A stretch of 64,000 nt of DNA from assembly GCA_036345935.2 (NCBI GenBank), contig JADWOT020000007.1:6123568-6187567 (forward strand). Reading direction: 5' to 3'. A model generated the notes under the pieces. That model was given only the letters and a program-made list of their open reading frames with translations. It ran no database searches and was not told the origin of the DNA. How positions within the stretch are numbered: position 1 is the first letter of the stretch; each line of letters starts with the position of its first letter. The translations under genes were made by a program, and so were the position numbers. Below are positions 1 through 12,361 of this stretch, in pieces. Origin of the DNA: Taenia hydatigena. Lineage: Eukaryota; Platyhelminthes; Cestoda; Cyclophyllidea; Taeniidae.

Positions 1-654
1 GTCTACTGCACATTAACTGATGCTGAATCAGAACTTTCGTGCTGTCAGCTTGGCTTATTTGGCTGAAGGTAAACAACACTTGATTAAGATAGTGAGAACC
101 AACACTGCAGCTAGCTGTGCAAAGCGGCGTGCTGGTGGAGTGACCACAACAAACGAAAATGAAGGAAAATGTCGACATGACTAATAGCTTATGACTTAAT
201 GGGGAGTCTTTTCTATGGCCAAAAACAAATTTTGCTGATGTGTTTTTGAGAGATTTTAAAACAGTGGAGTGTACCGCGGCACACTGGTTTTCGAGTCGGT
301 GTCAAAGGTGTATTTCTCATCACCAAATCAGTTAGAGGCGTCATTTGAGTCAAAGTAAAATAGGCACTCACGAAAGAGAGCGGCGGTGCCGTTTGTATCA
401 GAAAGTGAGCCATTTAAGCTTTCAAGTGGCATTGTGTGCTAACTGTGTGTCTGTTATAAAAACCGAAGCTAACTTCTGCCTCAGTGCATCACACAAGCTT
501 AACATTAGTCGTGGCCGTGAGTCCACCTTCGGGACAGCAGACACCCAATCATGGAGCCATGAATTTGTTAATGATTTTAGTCGGTAGGCACACATGCTTC
601 AGCCTTACTCAAGAAATAAACTCTGCTCTCTCCACCCAATTAACGTGCTACGTC

Positions 655-960
655 AGCAAATTTTTTCCACAGCGTTGTGTAGGCGAGTGCCTGTTTCATT
701 GTTAATGATAAATTTATAGTTCGAAAATAAACGAAGGAAGCGTGCAAGCAATTGCTTAAACTAAGGAACCTTAAAACAAACAGGATCATAAAGATGTGTG
801 CCTAGCCGTTTTCCTGCAATGGCTTTAAAGATGTAGCATTTCTATTGATACCATTTGTTTGCGCCTTAAGTTCTGTGGGTAATGTAAAGACAAGGCGCAA
901 AACATTGCTCTCTGTTTGGCTAAAAAAATTTTTAAATCTGCCCCATCTGTACTCTCATCA
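655..960 (+). repeat. direct repeat unit, copy 1
   Basis: This stretch is repeated about 608 bases downstream (1265-1562). Shared landmarks in the same order are a 'taaatttatagttcg'-like start, 'cgtgcaag', 'tggctttaaag' and 'acatttctatt'. The copies are diverged, perhaps three quarters identical by eye. Nothing coding is evident, and bases 1-654 show nothing else I can name. Confidence 0.6.
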
Positions 961-1264
961 AACTACACATAATTGCAATTCTGATCTGTTATCTGTGGCA
1001 GCGCTGTACAGCCGTCGATGTTGTGAAACTCAAATGGGTAGCTTAATCCAAGTTGTTGGCCACATGGCATTTCCAAAAGTTAAATGGTACGCCTTGTCAT
1101 AGGCATGTGGTTTGAAGCAGCTGAATAAAGTTTCTCCTTAAGTTTGCTAAATACACATTGCGTTTCAACATGCACAGTGCCATCGGTAGTACTGGAAGGC
1201 AGTCAAATCCGAACAATCACATCAGCATTTATCAATCCCTTGCCAATGCTCATAATTTGTCGGT

Positions 1265-1562
1265 TCACGTCCATCAGAGTAGCATTGTAGAAGCAAACGC
1301 TTACTTCAGTGCAAACATAAATTCATAGTTTTAAAATAAACTAAAAAAGGCGTGCAAGAATTCGCTTATGCTCCGAAGACTTAAAATGAACTGAATCATG
1401 AGGATGGATGCCTGGGTGTTTTTCTACAGTGGCTTTAAAGCTACAACATTTCTATTTAATGCGATTTAACATTGTTTTAGCTTCTGTTGATAATGTGGAT
1501 GTAGAGAGACAAACATGGTTTCGGATAGGTAGGAAATTCATTCGTTTGCACCATCTGCCCTT
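1265..1562 (+). repeat. direct repeat unit, copy 2
   Basis: Second copy of the 655-960 unit. Its similarity to copy 1 stops at 'ccatctgccc', directly where a SINE-like element starts. This suggests that the SINE inserted into, or truncated, this copy. Confidence 0.6.
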
Positions 1563-1735
1563 GCGAATCAGCCAATAGGTCACGAGACTTTAGTCTGGAA
1601 GTTGTGGATCCGAGTCTCATGTTGGGTGTCCTAAAATCATCCGAAATGCTTTAAATGCAAAGGTGTATTAGGACGGTGGGTGTGGCTCGGATTGCGGTTG
1701 TTCTCACTGCCTTGTCACACCTCTGTTATTGCTGC
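1563..1735 (+). mobile_element. SINE-like element, family 1
   Basis: The first 60 bases contain a T-arm-like segment around 1600-1615 (similar to the pol III box B) and the rest is a body. The same head fragment and body recur at 57275-57440, sharing 'ggacggt.gggtg', a 'cggttgttc.cactg' block and a 'cctctgt'-like end. The head no longer folds as a tRNA. I infer a tRNA-derived SINE because two unlinked copies share one body. Confidence 0.45.
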
Positions 1736-2149
1736 ATGATGGAGCCTTCATGAGCAATATGGTTCCCCGTTTCGCTCCTTAGCTGTGGCCAAATAGGCGG
1801 GTGAGCATGGTAGTCAAGGAACAACACCATCGATTAAGGCTCCCAAGTACCCGGGCTTTGAATAATTTATTTTGTTTGATAAGGCGGAGCATTAGGCAGG
1901 TGAAATGCGAAGAGAAATTCAAATATGTTGTAGAATAAAGAACAGATACCAAAGAACCGTGGAGGGTTAAATTAAATTGCAAAACATCGGTGCGGTCAAG
2001 CAGTGAAATCAATTTCCACGAGCCCAAATCCTGATTCTTGCACAGGTAAGGCTTCCGCTCTTGACACGATTCACATCCACCCCGCAAATTTTCAATTTAT
2101 TCGTATTGCGTGGGTGCGTACTTGCATTCACAAGATTGTTGAAAGCAAA

Positions 2150-2410
2150 GAGAGACAAGTTTTGGCCTATATAGTGCTGCTTTGATCCATGTGCAATGCT
2201 TCATGCTAAGATTCTAAAATGCGGCTTCTTGAGGAAGTCAACTCTACCAACGTTGCAATAAAAAAAGCTTGCAACACTTGTCGCTGATTAAGAAAAGGAG
2301 AAGGGAAAGCGTCGAAAAAATTGCAATGGCATTTGTAGAGAAGGCATACTGTAGCATTAATTGGCAGGAAAACTGATGACTAGCTGTATTGGTATTCGAG
2401 ACATGCGCTC
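2150..2410 (+). repeat. direct repeat pair, copy 1
   Basis: Diverged copy of 2565-2780, sharing 'tttggcctat', a 'ctaccaa.gttgc' block, 'gcttg.aac' and the ending 'ggtattcgag'. Bases 1736-2149 hold nothing I can identify, apart from a lone donor-like CAG/GTAAGG at 2044-2049. Confidence 0.5.
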
Positions 2411-2564
2411 AATTTGGCATTCATGTCGAAATAACTTTGCGATTTTACTCTGAGTTTTAGTGCCAGAGAATGTCAAACTAAGCCAGATATAACGTTGCTG
2501 GCACATTTTATATGTGTGCATTTATTCCCTTGAACTAAGTGGTAATTCTTACATAGAAATCAAG

Positions 2565-2780
2565 AGGATTTGGCCTATGCAGCAGCTGTAGGGGAGAGAA
2601 GTGGAAGGAGAGACTGGAATCACTGCACTGATTTTCTGTCCCGCGTGTCAAGCTGACAATTTTGGGACTTGGCTACTTAACACAGCCAATCCTACCAATG
2701 TTGCGGTACAGAGGGCTTGTAAACGGTATTGGCATTTGTTAAAAGATGTGCTAAAATGTTTGAGGTATTCGAGATTGGGT
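2565..2780 (+). repeat. direct repeat pair, copy 2
   Basis: Copy of 2150-2410. The block 'gctgacaattttggga.ttggct' also resembles about 8868-8930 inside a later repeat copy, so these units belong to one wider family. No intact frame is present. Confidence 0.5.
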
Positions 2781-4088
2781 AATGGGTGATGGGTGAAAGG
2801 AAGAAGGGAAGCGGCATAGATCGGATACATCAGCACCATGTGCTGTTTAGTGACTAGTGATGCTGCCGATGGTGATGGCGTAGGTGTGGATGCTGGCATC
2901 ATTTATTCAGATCTAGGAGAATTCATTTCTCTCGACGCGAAAATGCACTCCTTTAAAGACCTCTCATGGTAGTACAACACTCCACTCATTTGCCAGCAAC
3001 CAAAGTGCACCAAGTGTGCCACAATTGCACGAAAGCATAGTAACCTATTTGCTGTTTCAAGTAGCAGAGCTATAATGCACGTAAGTGGATTCATCTACAC
3101 CTTTCCAAATGGACTCTTATGTCTGCAGACTTTGCATGTAAATACTTGCTGTGTGAGGCTATTTTAGCAGCTAGGTGTCGGCTCATCACAAAATTGCCAC
3201 ATTTACAGGACTGAAATCCGCATCAAAGAGCAAACAACATGCGAGAGGCCCAAAGGTGAGGAATGCCAACTTATTTCTCTAACTTACTGCATACCATTCA
3301 CCACCCAATAATCGCTCATCTTGATTTTGCGGATTGGTCGTTATTTTGTTGCTTCACCTTTATTCAGATTTCTATGGCTTGGGTTACACGCGTACCCTAC
3401 CATGAGAAAAATGAGCTGTTCATCTGCCGTTACAATAAAATTTAGTTCCTATCGGCCGCGAGGCGAACCGCAATGTCATTATTCTTTACTTACTGTCTGT
3501 CTACTTGTAATTCCTACCTATATTAAAAAGCTCCGTAATTGTCCACTGTGAAGTCCACCTATCCTCCGACACATACACACACACACACACCCAAACAGAT
3601 TCTTTCGAATAATTTGCAGGGAGTGGTCCACAATCTCAACCGCACTCATCCATTTTGTGTCAATCCATCCAGGAGCTATATTAAGTGCTCATTACACGGA
3701 CAAAGTGAGGAGAGGATTTCGCTTTATGTGCACGAAATCTAGCCATTCATCGTTCGTTAAGACATTTACTCTACCCAAACCAAACCGAAGAAGCCGCACT
3801 TTGGAAGTGGCGATGAAACAAACAGCATAAGAGCGCATGCTGGCTACAAGAAAAATAGTTGTGGGATAAATAGGTGCTGGAACGTGCTAGATGAAATATT
3901 CCATCATAATGATCGAGTGCAAGGCACCGCTAAAAAAGAATGGCGACTTATGCATTTATAAACAAGAACCAAATAATGGCACATTTGCGACTAAATTTTC
4001 GTGAGACAGACTAAACTACCGGCTACGGAAGTCAATTATGGACAACACGCGCAACGAGTGCGAGTCCAAAACCCAAAGAAGGTTCGCG
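2781..4088. other. no gene recognised; short CA microsatellite
   Basis: The only definite item is a short (AC)n tract at about 3571-3591. Open frames here are under 80 codons and lack splice context or composition that would set them apart from noise. Confidence 0.5.
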
Positions 4089-6002
4089 TCAAGCTTTTGG
4101 GTTAATTGGTGTCCATTCGGATATGATTTGTCTAGCCTCCCTTGAATGGATGATAAATGACAACTGAAAATTAAGACGAAACTCTATTTCGAACGTATCA
4201 TTAATGCTGCGCATTGTATCACACCGGCCGAAATAGACAGACTTCGCTTTAATAAAATCGCATCGAACCGAAACTGTCCTTCCATATTTTAAGCATATGT
4301 TTTCAGCCATTACTTTCATTGCTATTTTTGTTATCCATAATGAAATATAATTGAATGGGGATTTGGTGGTAGTTACAAAGAAGGAATGGGTATTACTGGC
4401 CACGTTAGCCGCCTCATTGCGCAAATTTAGCGCAGCTTTAAAATCCGGTCACATGCACTCGATGTGTTTACTTCTCATCAATGCAATTGCAGCTTTTGCC
4501 TTCTCAGGCTAAGTGCAATCGAAGGTGAATCGAAAGACACAATGGGTGATTTGCGTTTTAAAGATGTCCTTGTACAATTTGCACTCATTTGGTTTCCTTC
4601 GTGAATACGAACCGCTATCCACCGTTAGTGGCTACTACTACCACCAACATAAGAGCTGCCTAATATGTATAAGTAGCGGCAACGCGTTAAAATGTAATAA
4701 GGCAGGAGGATCCGCAGCCCTCAAAATGCCTTTGTGATGCAAAATCAATCGATCCCAATTTCATCAGGAGATACCTACATTCTTGGGCATTAGTTGCACC
4801 TAAATGTTACCTTCAAGTGTTGTGTTTAGCGTTTCTCTCCCATCTACCAAACCCTATCATGTTATGAATTAGTTTTACCCTATCTTACTGAGCTTCGCTA
4901 TGTCTGTGCATAAGGGTTTAGAATATCTTTGAAGAACTTATCTATGATGAAAAGCAGTTTTCTGGAAAAAATGCAAAACGACGACTCAATCTAGAAAAAG
5001 CATTGGATTGGACTCCACAAACAATATGAAAAAGCTGATTGGTAATGGAGAAAAGGTGGGGGTAGACAACAGAAAGCAAAATAACTTATTCCCACCTCTT
5101 CGATGTTCATTGCAACGACTTTCACACGCCCAAACATCTACATTTCTCTTGCAAATTACGTGTAAAATCAGGCAATACATTGCGGACTTTGATAAATTTG
5201 ATCTAATTCTCAGCCACTTGCTAAAGTTATTAAAGTTTAGCCAGCTCGAAACCGCACAAAGCGATCGATCCCCCCTTACCTGAAAATGACAAAGCACACA
5301 AGCACAGTCTCAAACTTTGTACAACCAGCTCAATTTTCTAATGCCTCGTCTACGTGTTCTGCGACAAATCTGCAAGTACAATCTCGTCTCGCACTACTCT
5401 GCCAATTTAAACCGTTAATTTCATGATTCTCCAAATGACACAACTTGTCTGGAGGACCAAAAACGTCTACCACGTGCAAATATTGCACTCACAAGCACTA
5501 TCATTGGTTAGCGCAACAGCATTAAATGTTAGCTTTGAAACACACAAAGGTGATTCACACTGAGGCTAACTTCAACACGCCCTAGGGCGTTTCCCTTCAT
5601 CCCTTGTAAATGTAGGGCATTTACTCTAGATAGCAGCTTTGTGTGGATCATTGCGTCTCCGTGAGGTGGCATCAAAGTTCACATAGGATTAAATAACTTT
5701 ATTATGATGCGCCAACAATTGTGATTTCCGTGTTTCACGATGTGCATTGCAAACCAAGGGTGAAGTAAAGCATAATTAAACATTACAGTTCTAACCCTTG
5801 CGTTTCACAATGCACGTTGCAAGCCAAGATTATAGGTAATACAACATTAAACAGCGCGAAATGAGGGCGATTGGAAGTTTTTAAGCACATAGGGGGGAAC
5901 GAATGGTTTAAATGAAAGGTGTGGCACAGTACCCTGTGTCCTTGAAGCCGCAGACCAAAGTGGAGCTTACGTAAGCTGCAAAAGCAAATATTTCTTTCTA
6001 GT
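4089..6002 (-). repeat. dispersed repeat, copy 1 (inverted)
   Basis: Read on the minus strand, this segment matches 8165-9850 (copy 2), and part of it matches 10465-11000 (copy 3), with landmarks in the same order. They are a 'gaaatatttgcttttgca' block (about 5980), the 'cttacgtaagct' palindrome, 'ggtctgcg', 'gcccta..gcgtg' (about 5580), 'accaatgata' (about 5505) and 'tagtagcca' (about 4635). Parts stay open as ORFs (171 codons at 5783-6298 minus, 111 at 4089-4424 minus). The copies disagree in length and stops, so I treat them as repeat and not gene. Confidence 0.7.
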
Positions 6003-6007
6003 GGTTG

Positions 6008-6096
6008 TAAAATGCAATAAATGTAAATAAATAATAAATGCAATAAATGCAGTAGATGCCAATAATAAATGCAATGTAACAAATGTAAAAAGTGTA
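6008..6096 (+). repeat. AATAAATGCA-type low-complexity tract
   Basis: Imperfect iteration of 'aataaatgca' and 'gtaaa' units between the inverted repeat copy and the mucin-like gene. It produces a run of Leu-His in a minus-strand frame, which explains the apparent 171-codon ORF there. Confidence 0.7.
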
Positions 6097-6308
6097 ACAA
6101 TGGAACTCTTTCCTTTTTATGAAAAAGCAATGCTTGTACAATATTTATATTCAGGCGTAAAGTTTGATTTGAGATAAGCTTATATGTGCACGTGCTTGCG
6201 TGTGAAAGGGAAAGCAATAAATCGTAGGGCATTTGTGAACCAAAAAGTGAGTCAGGAAATGGTCTCAACTTGAGACTGCACAAATGACGCCTACGCATTA
6301 ACCCAGAC

Positions 6309-6315
6309 TATAAAT
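6309..6315 (+). promoter_or_regulatory. TATA-box-like element
   Basis: TATAAAT lies 44 bases before the ATG at 6359, leaving room for a very short 5' leader. It is a perfect match to a short consensus in an AT-rich region, so the evidence is moderate. Confidence 0.4.
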
Positions 6316-6358
6316 GTAAGCAGAGGCCTTAAGGCACTGTATAGAACACAGGACCATT

Positions 6359-7048
6359 ATGCAGACTTTCAAAGCCTTTTACGTGCTGACACTTACCCTT
6401 TGTATGTTTGCCCGTAGAGGCGCCTCTTACAGAAAAATGATGATGGAAGTAAAGGTTATAGGAGCGATGGTAGATGAAACATTGCCTTTACAAGATTTGA
6501 CGGCACCCAATGCAACGGATGGACACCACACTACTGCTGCTACCACAGCATCAACTCAGGCCCTAAGAACGCCCAATACAATGGAACCCATGTCCTCCCC
6601 TACCAATACAACGGTATTAACACAGGCCCAACTGACGCCAAGTGCATCGGAGCCAACTTCGCTGACTACCAATGTCACAAATGCTCCGGCAACGACCGAC
6701 AAATCCCAAACATCGGCGACAACCAACGCCAATCCTACAGCATTAAAGCAAACTTTACTAATGCGAGGTGCAATGGAACCGACCTCAGCGTACACCAATG
6801 GCACAGCTTCGCCTCAGGTTTCTCTGGCGCCCAATACAACGCAACCATTGAAACCGTCAAGCGATGATGCAATTAAAACACAGACTCCAGTGACACTCCT
6901 TGCAACTCAACCACAGATAGTAGCTGCCAACCTTCCAGCATCAACACAGGCGTTGGGGACGATCGCTGAAACGCATCCACAGGAACTGTCAACCAACGAT
7001 GCAGTTCAAACGCAGGCTCCAGTAACATTCCATGCAACCCAACCGTAA
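6359..7048 (+). CDS. secreted Thr-rich mucin-like protein, probably truncated by an in-frame stop
   Basis: This intronless 229-codon frame begins with a signal-peptide-like start: a hydrophobic core at residues 8-18, then ARRGAS at 18-23 as a likely cleavage region. From about residue 49 the protein is dominated by Thr, Ala, Pro and Ser, with several N-x-T sequons and Cys almost absent. This is typical of heavily O-glycosylated apomucins. Imperfect repeats are visible; the block ATQPQIVAANLPASTQAL recurs in altered form after the stop. The TAA at 7046-7048 falls inside that second repeat, and the same frame then runs on for 42 codons of identical composition to a TAA at 7175-7177. The gene is either a shortened allele, a recent pseudogene or a consensus error. 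A TATA-like box lies 44 bases upstream. Cestodes secrete short Thr-rich apomucins, which would suit it, but I cannot assign a family. Confidence 0.7.
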   Translation: MQTFKAFYVLTLTLCMFARRGASYRKMMMEVKVIGAMVDETLPLQDLTAPNATDGHHTTAATTASTQALRTPNTMEPMSSPTNTTVLTQAQLTPSASEPTSLTTNVTNAPATTDKSQTSATTNANPTALKQTLLMRGAMEPTSAYTNGTASPQVSLAPNTTQPLKPSSDDAIKTQTPVTLLATQPQIVAANLPASTQALGTIAETHPQELSTNDAVQTQAPVTFHATQP

Positions 7049-7177
7049 ATCACATCTGCCAGCGTTTCAGCATCAACACAGACGCTGGTGATAACCAATG
7101 CACCGCCCACCAATGCCAAACCTTCATCGCAGGCTCCGATGATGCTTACCTCTATGGATCCCCTACAACATCCTTAA
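7049..7177 (+). pseudogene. in-frame continuation of the mucin-like gene beyond the stop
   Basis: After the TAA at 7046-7048 the same frame stays open to TAA 7175-7177. It encodes the same Thr/Ser/Ala/Pro-rich sequence, with SASTQTLVIT repeating the SASTQAL motif found before the stop. No splice site that would remove the stop is obvious. Confidence 0.6.
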
Positions 7178-7324
7178 AATAATCTTTTCTCTCCAATTTT
7201 ATTACTGCATCCATCTCTATCACCCCTTTTCTATTAGGATAGCAGTCTGTTATTACAGCACACTTTAAATATTTCAGGTCTGTCAATGGCATTACCAAAA
7301 TTTAGTCCAACACATTCACTTTGA

Positions 7325-9850
7325 ATTCTGGTGTTACTGTCTCACCAACTCATAAAAGTCTCTTTACACTCGTCTTCTCACTGTAATATTTTCCAAACTC
7401 GCGGTGCTTTAGGCTTCGACATTTGTTTCGCGCGTTGATTGCCAAATGGATACCTTGACAATCCGTATCATCAAATAATGCGAGTGCGCTATCGTGCATA
7501 TCCTTAACGATACAATTGTCATAGTGGAGTTCTCTTAATCCTTTCCAATAAAGAAACAGCCAGTGCTATGACCCTTATGCATCAAAGAGGCTGTTAGCAT
7601 TGGTTGAATCTCATTTTCCTCAACACGACGATTAGAGCGCATAAATTGAGGGAGGTATATCTGAATAGTTCGTAGCTTAAATGGCAAAAACATCCTCCAA
7701 TTCTGTCTTATCTGCATAGGCCACGTAATGAAAAACCTAACCAATGCCCATTTTGGCACATAAACTGGAATGGTTGCCAGATGATATTTAATGGGCACAT
7801 TTTGGTGGTTGTGCTAGTATTGAATTACGCTGCGTTTCTTGCGTTAAATGCAAACAGAGGTAATAATGGCATCCTCTATTATATTTCCAAGCAATAACAT
7901 GACTAGCAGGCTGTGGAAGTCAATCAATAGTGACTCACAAAAGGAATGCGTATCAATTGGCTATGAATAGCGTGGCCTTCATTGAACAGATGAATCATGG
8001 CAGCTAGAAACATAGGCAAACTTTATTTTGTGCACATATTAATGCCACCTACTGTAACACACCCAGTCACAGTAGGCAATTTTCACACCACTAACGTCGA
8101 ATCTCGTGAAAACAGTCCTTTAATATTCAAAGCATCCGAATTTAAACGGAACGGCAGGATACCTTATAACGCATTCGAACCACTGGAAAGAAATATTTGC
8201 TTTTGCAACTTACGTAAGCTTCGTCTTGGTCTGCGATCTCAAGGACCTGCAGTACTGTGCCATACTTTCTATTTAAACCACTTGTTCCGCCTAAATGCCT
8301 AAAAATTTCCGGTCGCCCTCCTTTTATGGTGTTTAATGTTGCTTTATCCACATTCACGGTTTGCAATGCGTATTGTGAAACGCAAAGATTTTAACTATTG
8401 GAGCATAACATCGGAGTCAATAAACCCTATGTGAACCCTGGTGCCACCTCACGGACAAAGAGTAATCCAGACAGAACTGCTAGTCATAATCGATGGTCTA
8501 CATTTGCAGTGGATGAAGGGAAAGCACCAGGGGCGTGTTAAGGTTGGCCTCAGTATGAATCACCTTTTTGTGTATCCAAAGCTAGCAAATCGTGCTGTTG
8601 CACTGACCAATGATGCTGCTTGCGAGCATAATGATTGCGCGAATTAGAAGAGTTGAGGGTCCTGAGACAATGAGTGCCACAAAAAGTTATGAAAATGGCT
8701 GCTTGAATTGACAGAGTAGTGTGTGATGCGAGTGTGCTGCACAAATGCGGGCGGGAGATGAGGGAATCGGGTTAGTTGTATGAAGTTTGAGGCTCTATTG
8801 GGGCACCGGATCACTTTTAGCCAAGGAGAGAGATCACTTCGTGCGAGTTCAGGCCAGCCAAAGTGCTGATTTTGGCATATGGCTAATAAGCGCATCCAAT
8901 TCTGAAAAGTACACAGAGCATTGTCTATGTTCACATGTAATTTATGCAATTAAACCGAACGCTTTTCGATGATGTGCGGAAGTTGTCGCAATCTACCTCA
9001 GGCTATTTGTCAAGTTCCACTTAGACTATTCGCATCTTTTAGATTGTTATGTCGTTTTGCTTTTGTTCAAAAAATCGACTTTGTACCATAGGTAAGTTCT
9101 TCACGCATATTCCACACTCTTATGAACAGAAATCGCAAAGCTTCGAAAAATTGGGTAGAACTAACTCAGCATAATAGAATTTGGCACACGAGAGAGAATC
9201 GTCAAGCACAACTCTTGGGTGCAATATGCAGGTGCAAAGTAGTGTTTGTGAGTGTGGAATTACCTGGTGAAATTGGTCTGGACCGATTTTGCATCGCAGG
9301 AGCCTTTCGAAATCTGCGGACCATCTTGCCTAACTCAATTCAACCTGCTGCTGCTACTTATGCGTGTTGAGCAGTAGATAAACTGCAAAGCAGTCGCAAG
9401 GTTGGTGGTGGCAGTAGTAGCCAATGACAGGTGGGATACAATCTGCATTCACGAAGCGAACCAAAGAAGTGTAAATTTAACAACAGCATCTTTGAAACGC
9501 AAATCATCTATTGTGCTATTCGATTTCCATTCGGGTGCTAAGCGCAAAAGCTACAATTGTATTAATGAGAAGTAAACGCATCGGTTATTTGTGGCCAGAT
9601 TTTCCAATTACATTAAATTTGCCCAATGTTGGTGACCTAATGGCCAGCGAAACGCATTCGTCGTATGTAACTGCAACTAACTCGCCAGTCAATTACCCTT
9701 CAGTGAATATAACAACAATACTGACATTAATGATAATTCGAAACGTATGCGTATAAAATTAAAGGACGGTTTTCATGTGGTACGATTTATCGAAATGAAG
9801 GATGCCTATTGTGACTGGGTGTGACTTGCTTCTCTCCTTTCCAGCACTCT
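7325..9850 (+). repeat. dispersed repeat, copy 2
   Basis: Its first part (7325-7580) matches 9965-10200 (copy 3) in the same order: 'cataaaagtct', 'gacatttgttt.gcgcg', 'aatgatgcgagtgcg' and a palindromic 'ccttaa.g.tat'. Its second part (8165-9850) is the inverse of 4089-6002. It shares several blocks with 2565-2780. No frame is conserved across the copies. Bases 7178-7324 hold nothing I recognise. Confidence 0.7.
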
Positions 9851-9964
9851 TTTGCTGTCAGTTTGGCAGCCCGTTATTTACCCACGCCTTAAATATCATG
9901 GCTCAATGAAAAGCATCACTAATACTGATCCAGCACCCTAAATTTAACGTCTAATGCTGCTATC

Positions 9965-11000
9965 CCGCAAACTTATAAAAGTCTATTTAATCTCGCCTAC
10001 TCACTGTTAGTTTGCGGAATTACGCCAAAACACAGCTTTGACATTTGTTTTGCGCGCCAATTGCCAGATGGGTACCTTGAGACTCCATATCGGCAAATGA
10101 TGCGAGTGCGTTTCCGTGCATACCCTTAAGGGTATCATCTTCATAGAAGGGTTTCGTTACTTGATTCCTGTTAATAAACAACCAGCCTATTGACATCCAT
10201 TACATCTCGGATTCCTCCAAATGGAAATCAGAACGCGTCTATTGGTTCAGGTGTGCTATAATAATCCGTAACTCTACAGGCAACATCATCCGCCAATTTG
10301 TGTCTGGTACATAAGCCACAACTGTTAAAAATGTATTTCGATGAACACAATTCGTTGGAGGCGCTAGCATTTGATTGCGCCGTGTGGCTTGCGTTAAATG
10401 CATGTGGCTATTTGTATTTAAATGGAAAAAGCGGAAATGGCAGTACCATTTATTACATATGCCAAGCACTGGAAGGAGATATTTGAATTTGTAACTTATG
10501 TGAGCCTCATCCTGGTCTGCGATCTCATGTATCTCGAGATCTGTGCTACGATAGCCATTCGAATTATTTGTTCTGCCAATCAGCTTATGTGATATTTAAT
10601 TATGTTTTACTTATTCCCTTAATTTGCAAATCGCATCGTGAAATGCGGAAATTATAGTTGTTGTCGCATCACAGTAGAGTCATTTGATTCTTTATGAACT
10701 TTAGCGTCGCTCACGGCGACGGAATGATCCACATAGATCTGCTATCCAGGATCAATGCCCTACGTTTACGATGAATAAAAGGGAACGCCCTAGGGCGTGT
10801 TGAAGTTAGCCTCACTGCAAATCACATTTGTGTGGTGCAAAGCTCACATTTCATGCTGTTACACTAACCAATGATAGCGCTTTTGAGCGAAATACTTGCA
10901 CATGGCAGAAGTTTTACGGTTCTCCAGACAATTTGTATCATCTGAAAATCATGAAACAAGCTGCTAAAATTAGTAAAGTAGTATGAAGCTATTTAGCTTG
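9965..11000 (+). repeat. dispersed repeat, copy 3
   Basis: Shorter and more decayed copy of the 7325-9850 unit. The 10465-10630 block matches 8175-8360, and the 10780-10900 block matches 8520-8630 and the inverse of 5505-5600. An internal deletion relative to copy 2 removes most of 8700-9400. No gene is visible; 11001-11348 is likewise empty. Confidence 0.65.
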
Positions 11001-11387
11001 CGAAGTGAAAAGATTTTCCACCAATAAATATGATCTAGATGGTCTGCGAAATAGTCTGTGAAAGAGCGCATTCTTAGAACCTAACATACGCTTTGGAAGC
11101 ACAAATTTAGGTCACGATGGTAGGACGAGTCGGTGATGCCGCAGAGGGACGCGTGGTGATATTGTGCAGTTTCCAGCAATTTCATTCCGAATGACTCTCC
11201 TTCGTGACTAAGTGTCTGGGTTGACATTATCGCATTTCCAATGACTTGAAAGCAAGGCTATCCCTTCCTCCCACCCAACTTTTGCAATCGATGCACGGCT
11301 TTGTCCTCCCTCTTCCATTCGCTTTCCAATTTTTCGCACAGTATATGACGGTGGAGAGAGATAAGTGCTGGTTGGCATAACCGTGAA

Positions 11388-11578
11388 ATGAATTTAAGAA
11401 GCGTTTCTTCAAATCAACCCAGAGAACAAGAAATAATTGCAACTAATGCAGCAGAGAACAAGGAGTCGAATCACACTATGCAAGCGAATCCTTGCTCTGT
11501 CAACCGAACACAGAGCAGTGTGCGATCTCGGCTATCGGCAGTTTTGGGTCAGATGAAGTGCAAAGAAGAGATCCTGCT
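11388..11578 (+). CDS. candidate exon 1 of a cystine-knot-like protein
   Basis: The frame is open from 11349 and the first ATG is at 11388. It encodes a hydrophilic Asn/Ser/Glu-rich stretch ending in MKCKEEIL and stops at a strong donor, CT/GTAAGT (GT at 11579). The frame would hit TAA inside that donor, so splicing is needed to continue. The two bases left over join one base from the acceptor at 12360-12361, keeping frame with the Cys-rich exon. No signal peptide is visible after this ATG, so a further 5' exon would be needed if the product is secreted. Confidence 0.4.
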
Positions 11579-12361
11579 GTAAGTCCAACAATAAGTGTTA
11601 TAATCTAACCTAGATAAAAAAGGCGAGTTAGTAATCAAAGGGTCTCGTGTATGCACATTGCTGTTATACTGTTGATTTAATGTCAGCACCAACGGCCGTT
11701 CTTTTACTGATACCACATTGCCAGTGGTACGCAGCATTTAACCATTTCCCTGTACGCGATCCCTTTAATACTTAACTACTCTGGTTTTCAATGGGCACGA
11801 AAAACATTTTAAGTTTATTTAAGGTCTGTAGGCTTCATTTCAAGCACACAAGCAGATATACATTGGCGCTGTCGGTGGCTTCAAATTAGTGGCTTCCAGC
11901 AACTACTTTGCCGAGAATTGCTGCTAATTCAAGTCCGTAATCATGCTCATCTCTAGATATAACGTTATCGACAAGGGAGTTGCAGGATAGTGCTTTGAGT
12001 AAGGCATGTATAATGAAAATCAACATGTATTGAATGCTTGTCAGAGCATGTTTGCGGCTTTTTTCTTATTTCGACCTCTCTACTGAATTCCCAGAGTGGT
12101 GTACATAATCTAGCATTTACCAAATTGGAAAACGCAGTGGTGAGTCCAGTTCGAGACAACCCTTGGAAGACCATATGACATAACTTGGCTTCACACTTTG
12201 AGGTTTGGATTTGGAACTAATGGAGTTTGAAAGTAAGTTTAGCATCATCATGCACTGCTAACATTAATCTTAGCTGTTTTTCTTTTCCATCCCATGTTAA
12301 CAATATTCCCTTTTAAACAAAAGGAAGCAGTCCACTAAGTTAGTTTGCCCTATGATTGCAG

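Noticed and set aside
3571..3591. Short CA repeat as a regulatory Z-DNA element.
   Set aside because: It is too short and has no gene nearby to relate it to.
5783..6298. The longest but one minus-strand ORF (171 codons).
   Set aside because: Half of it comes from the AATAAATGCA low-complexity tract (Leu-His runs) and the rest from a repeat whose other copies are not open.
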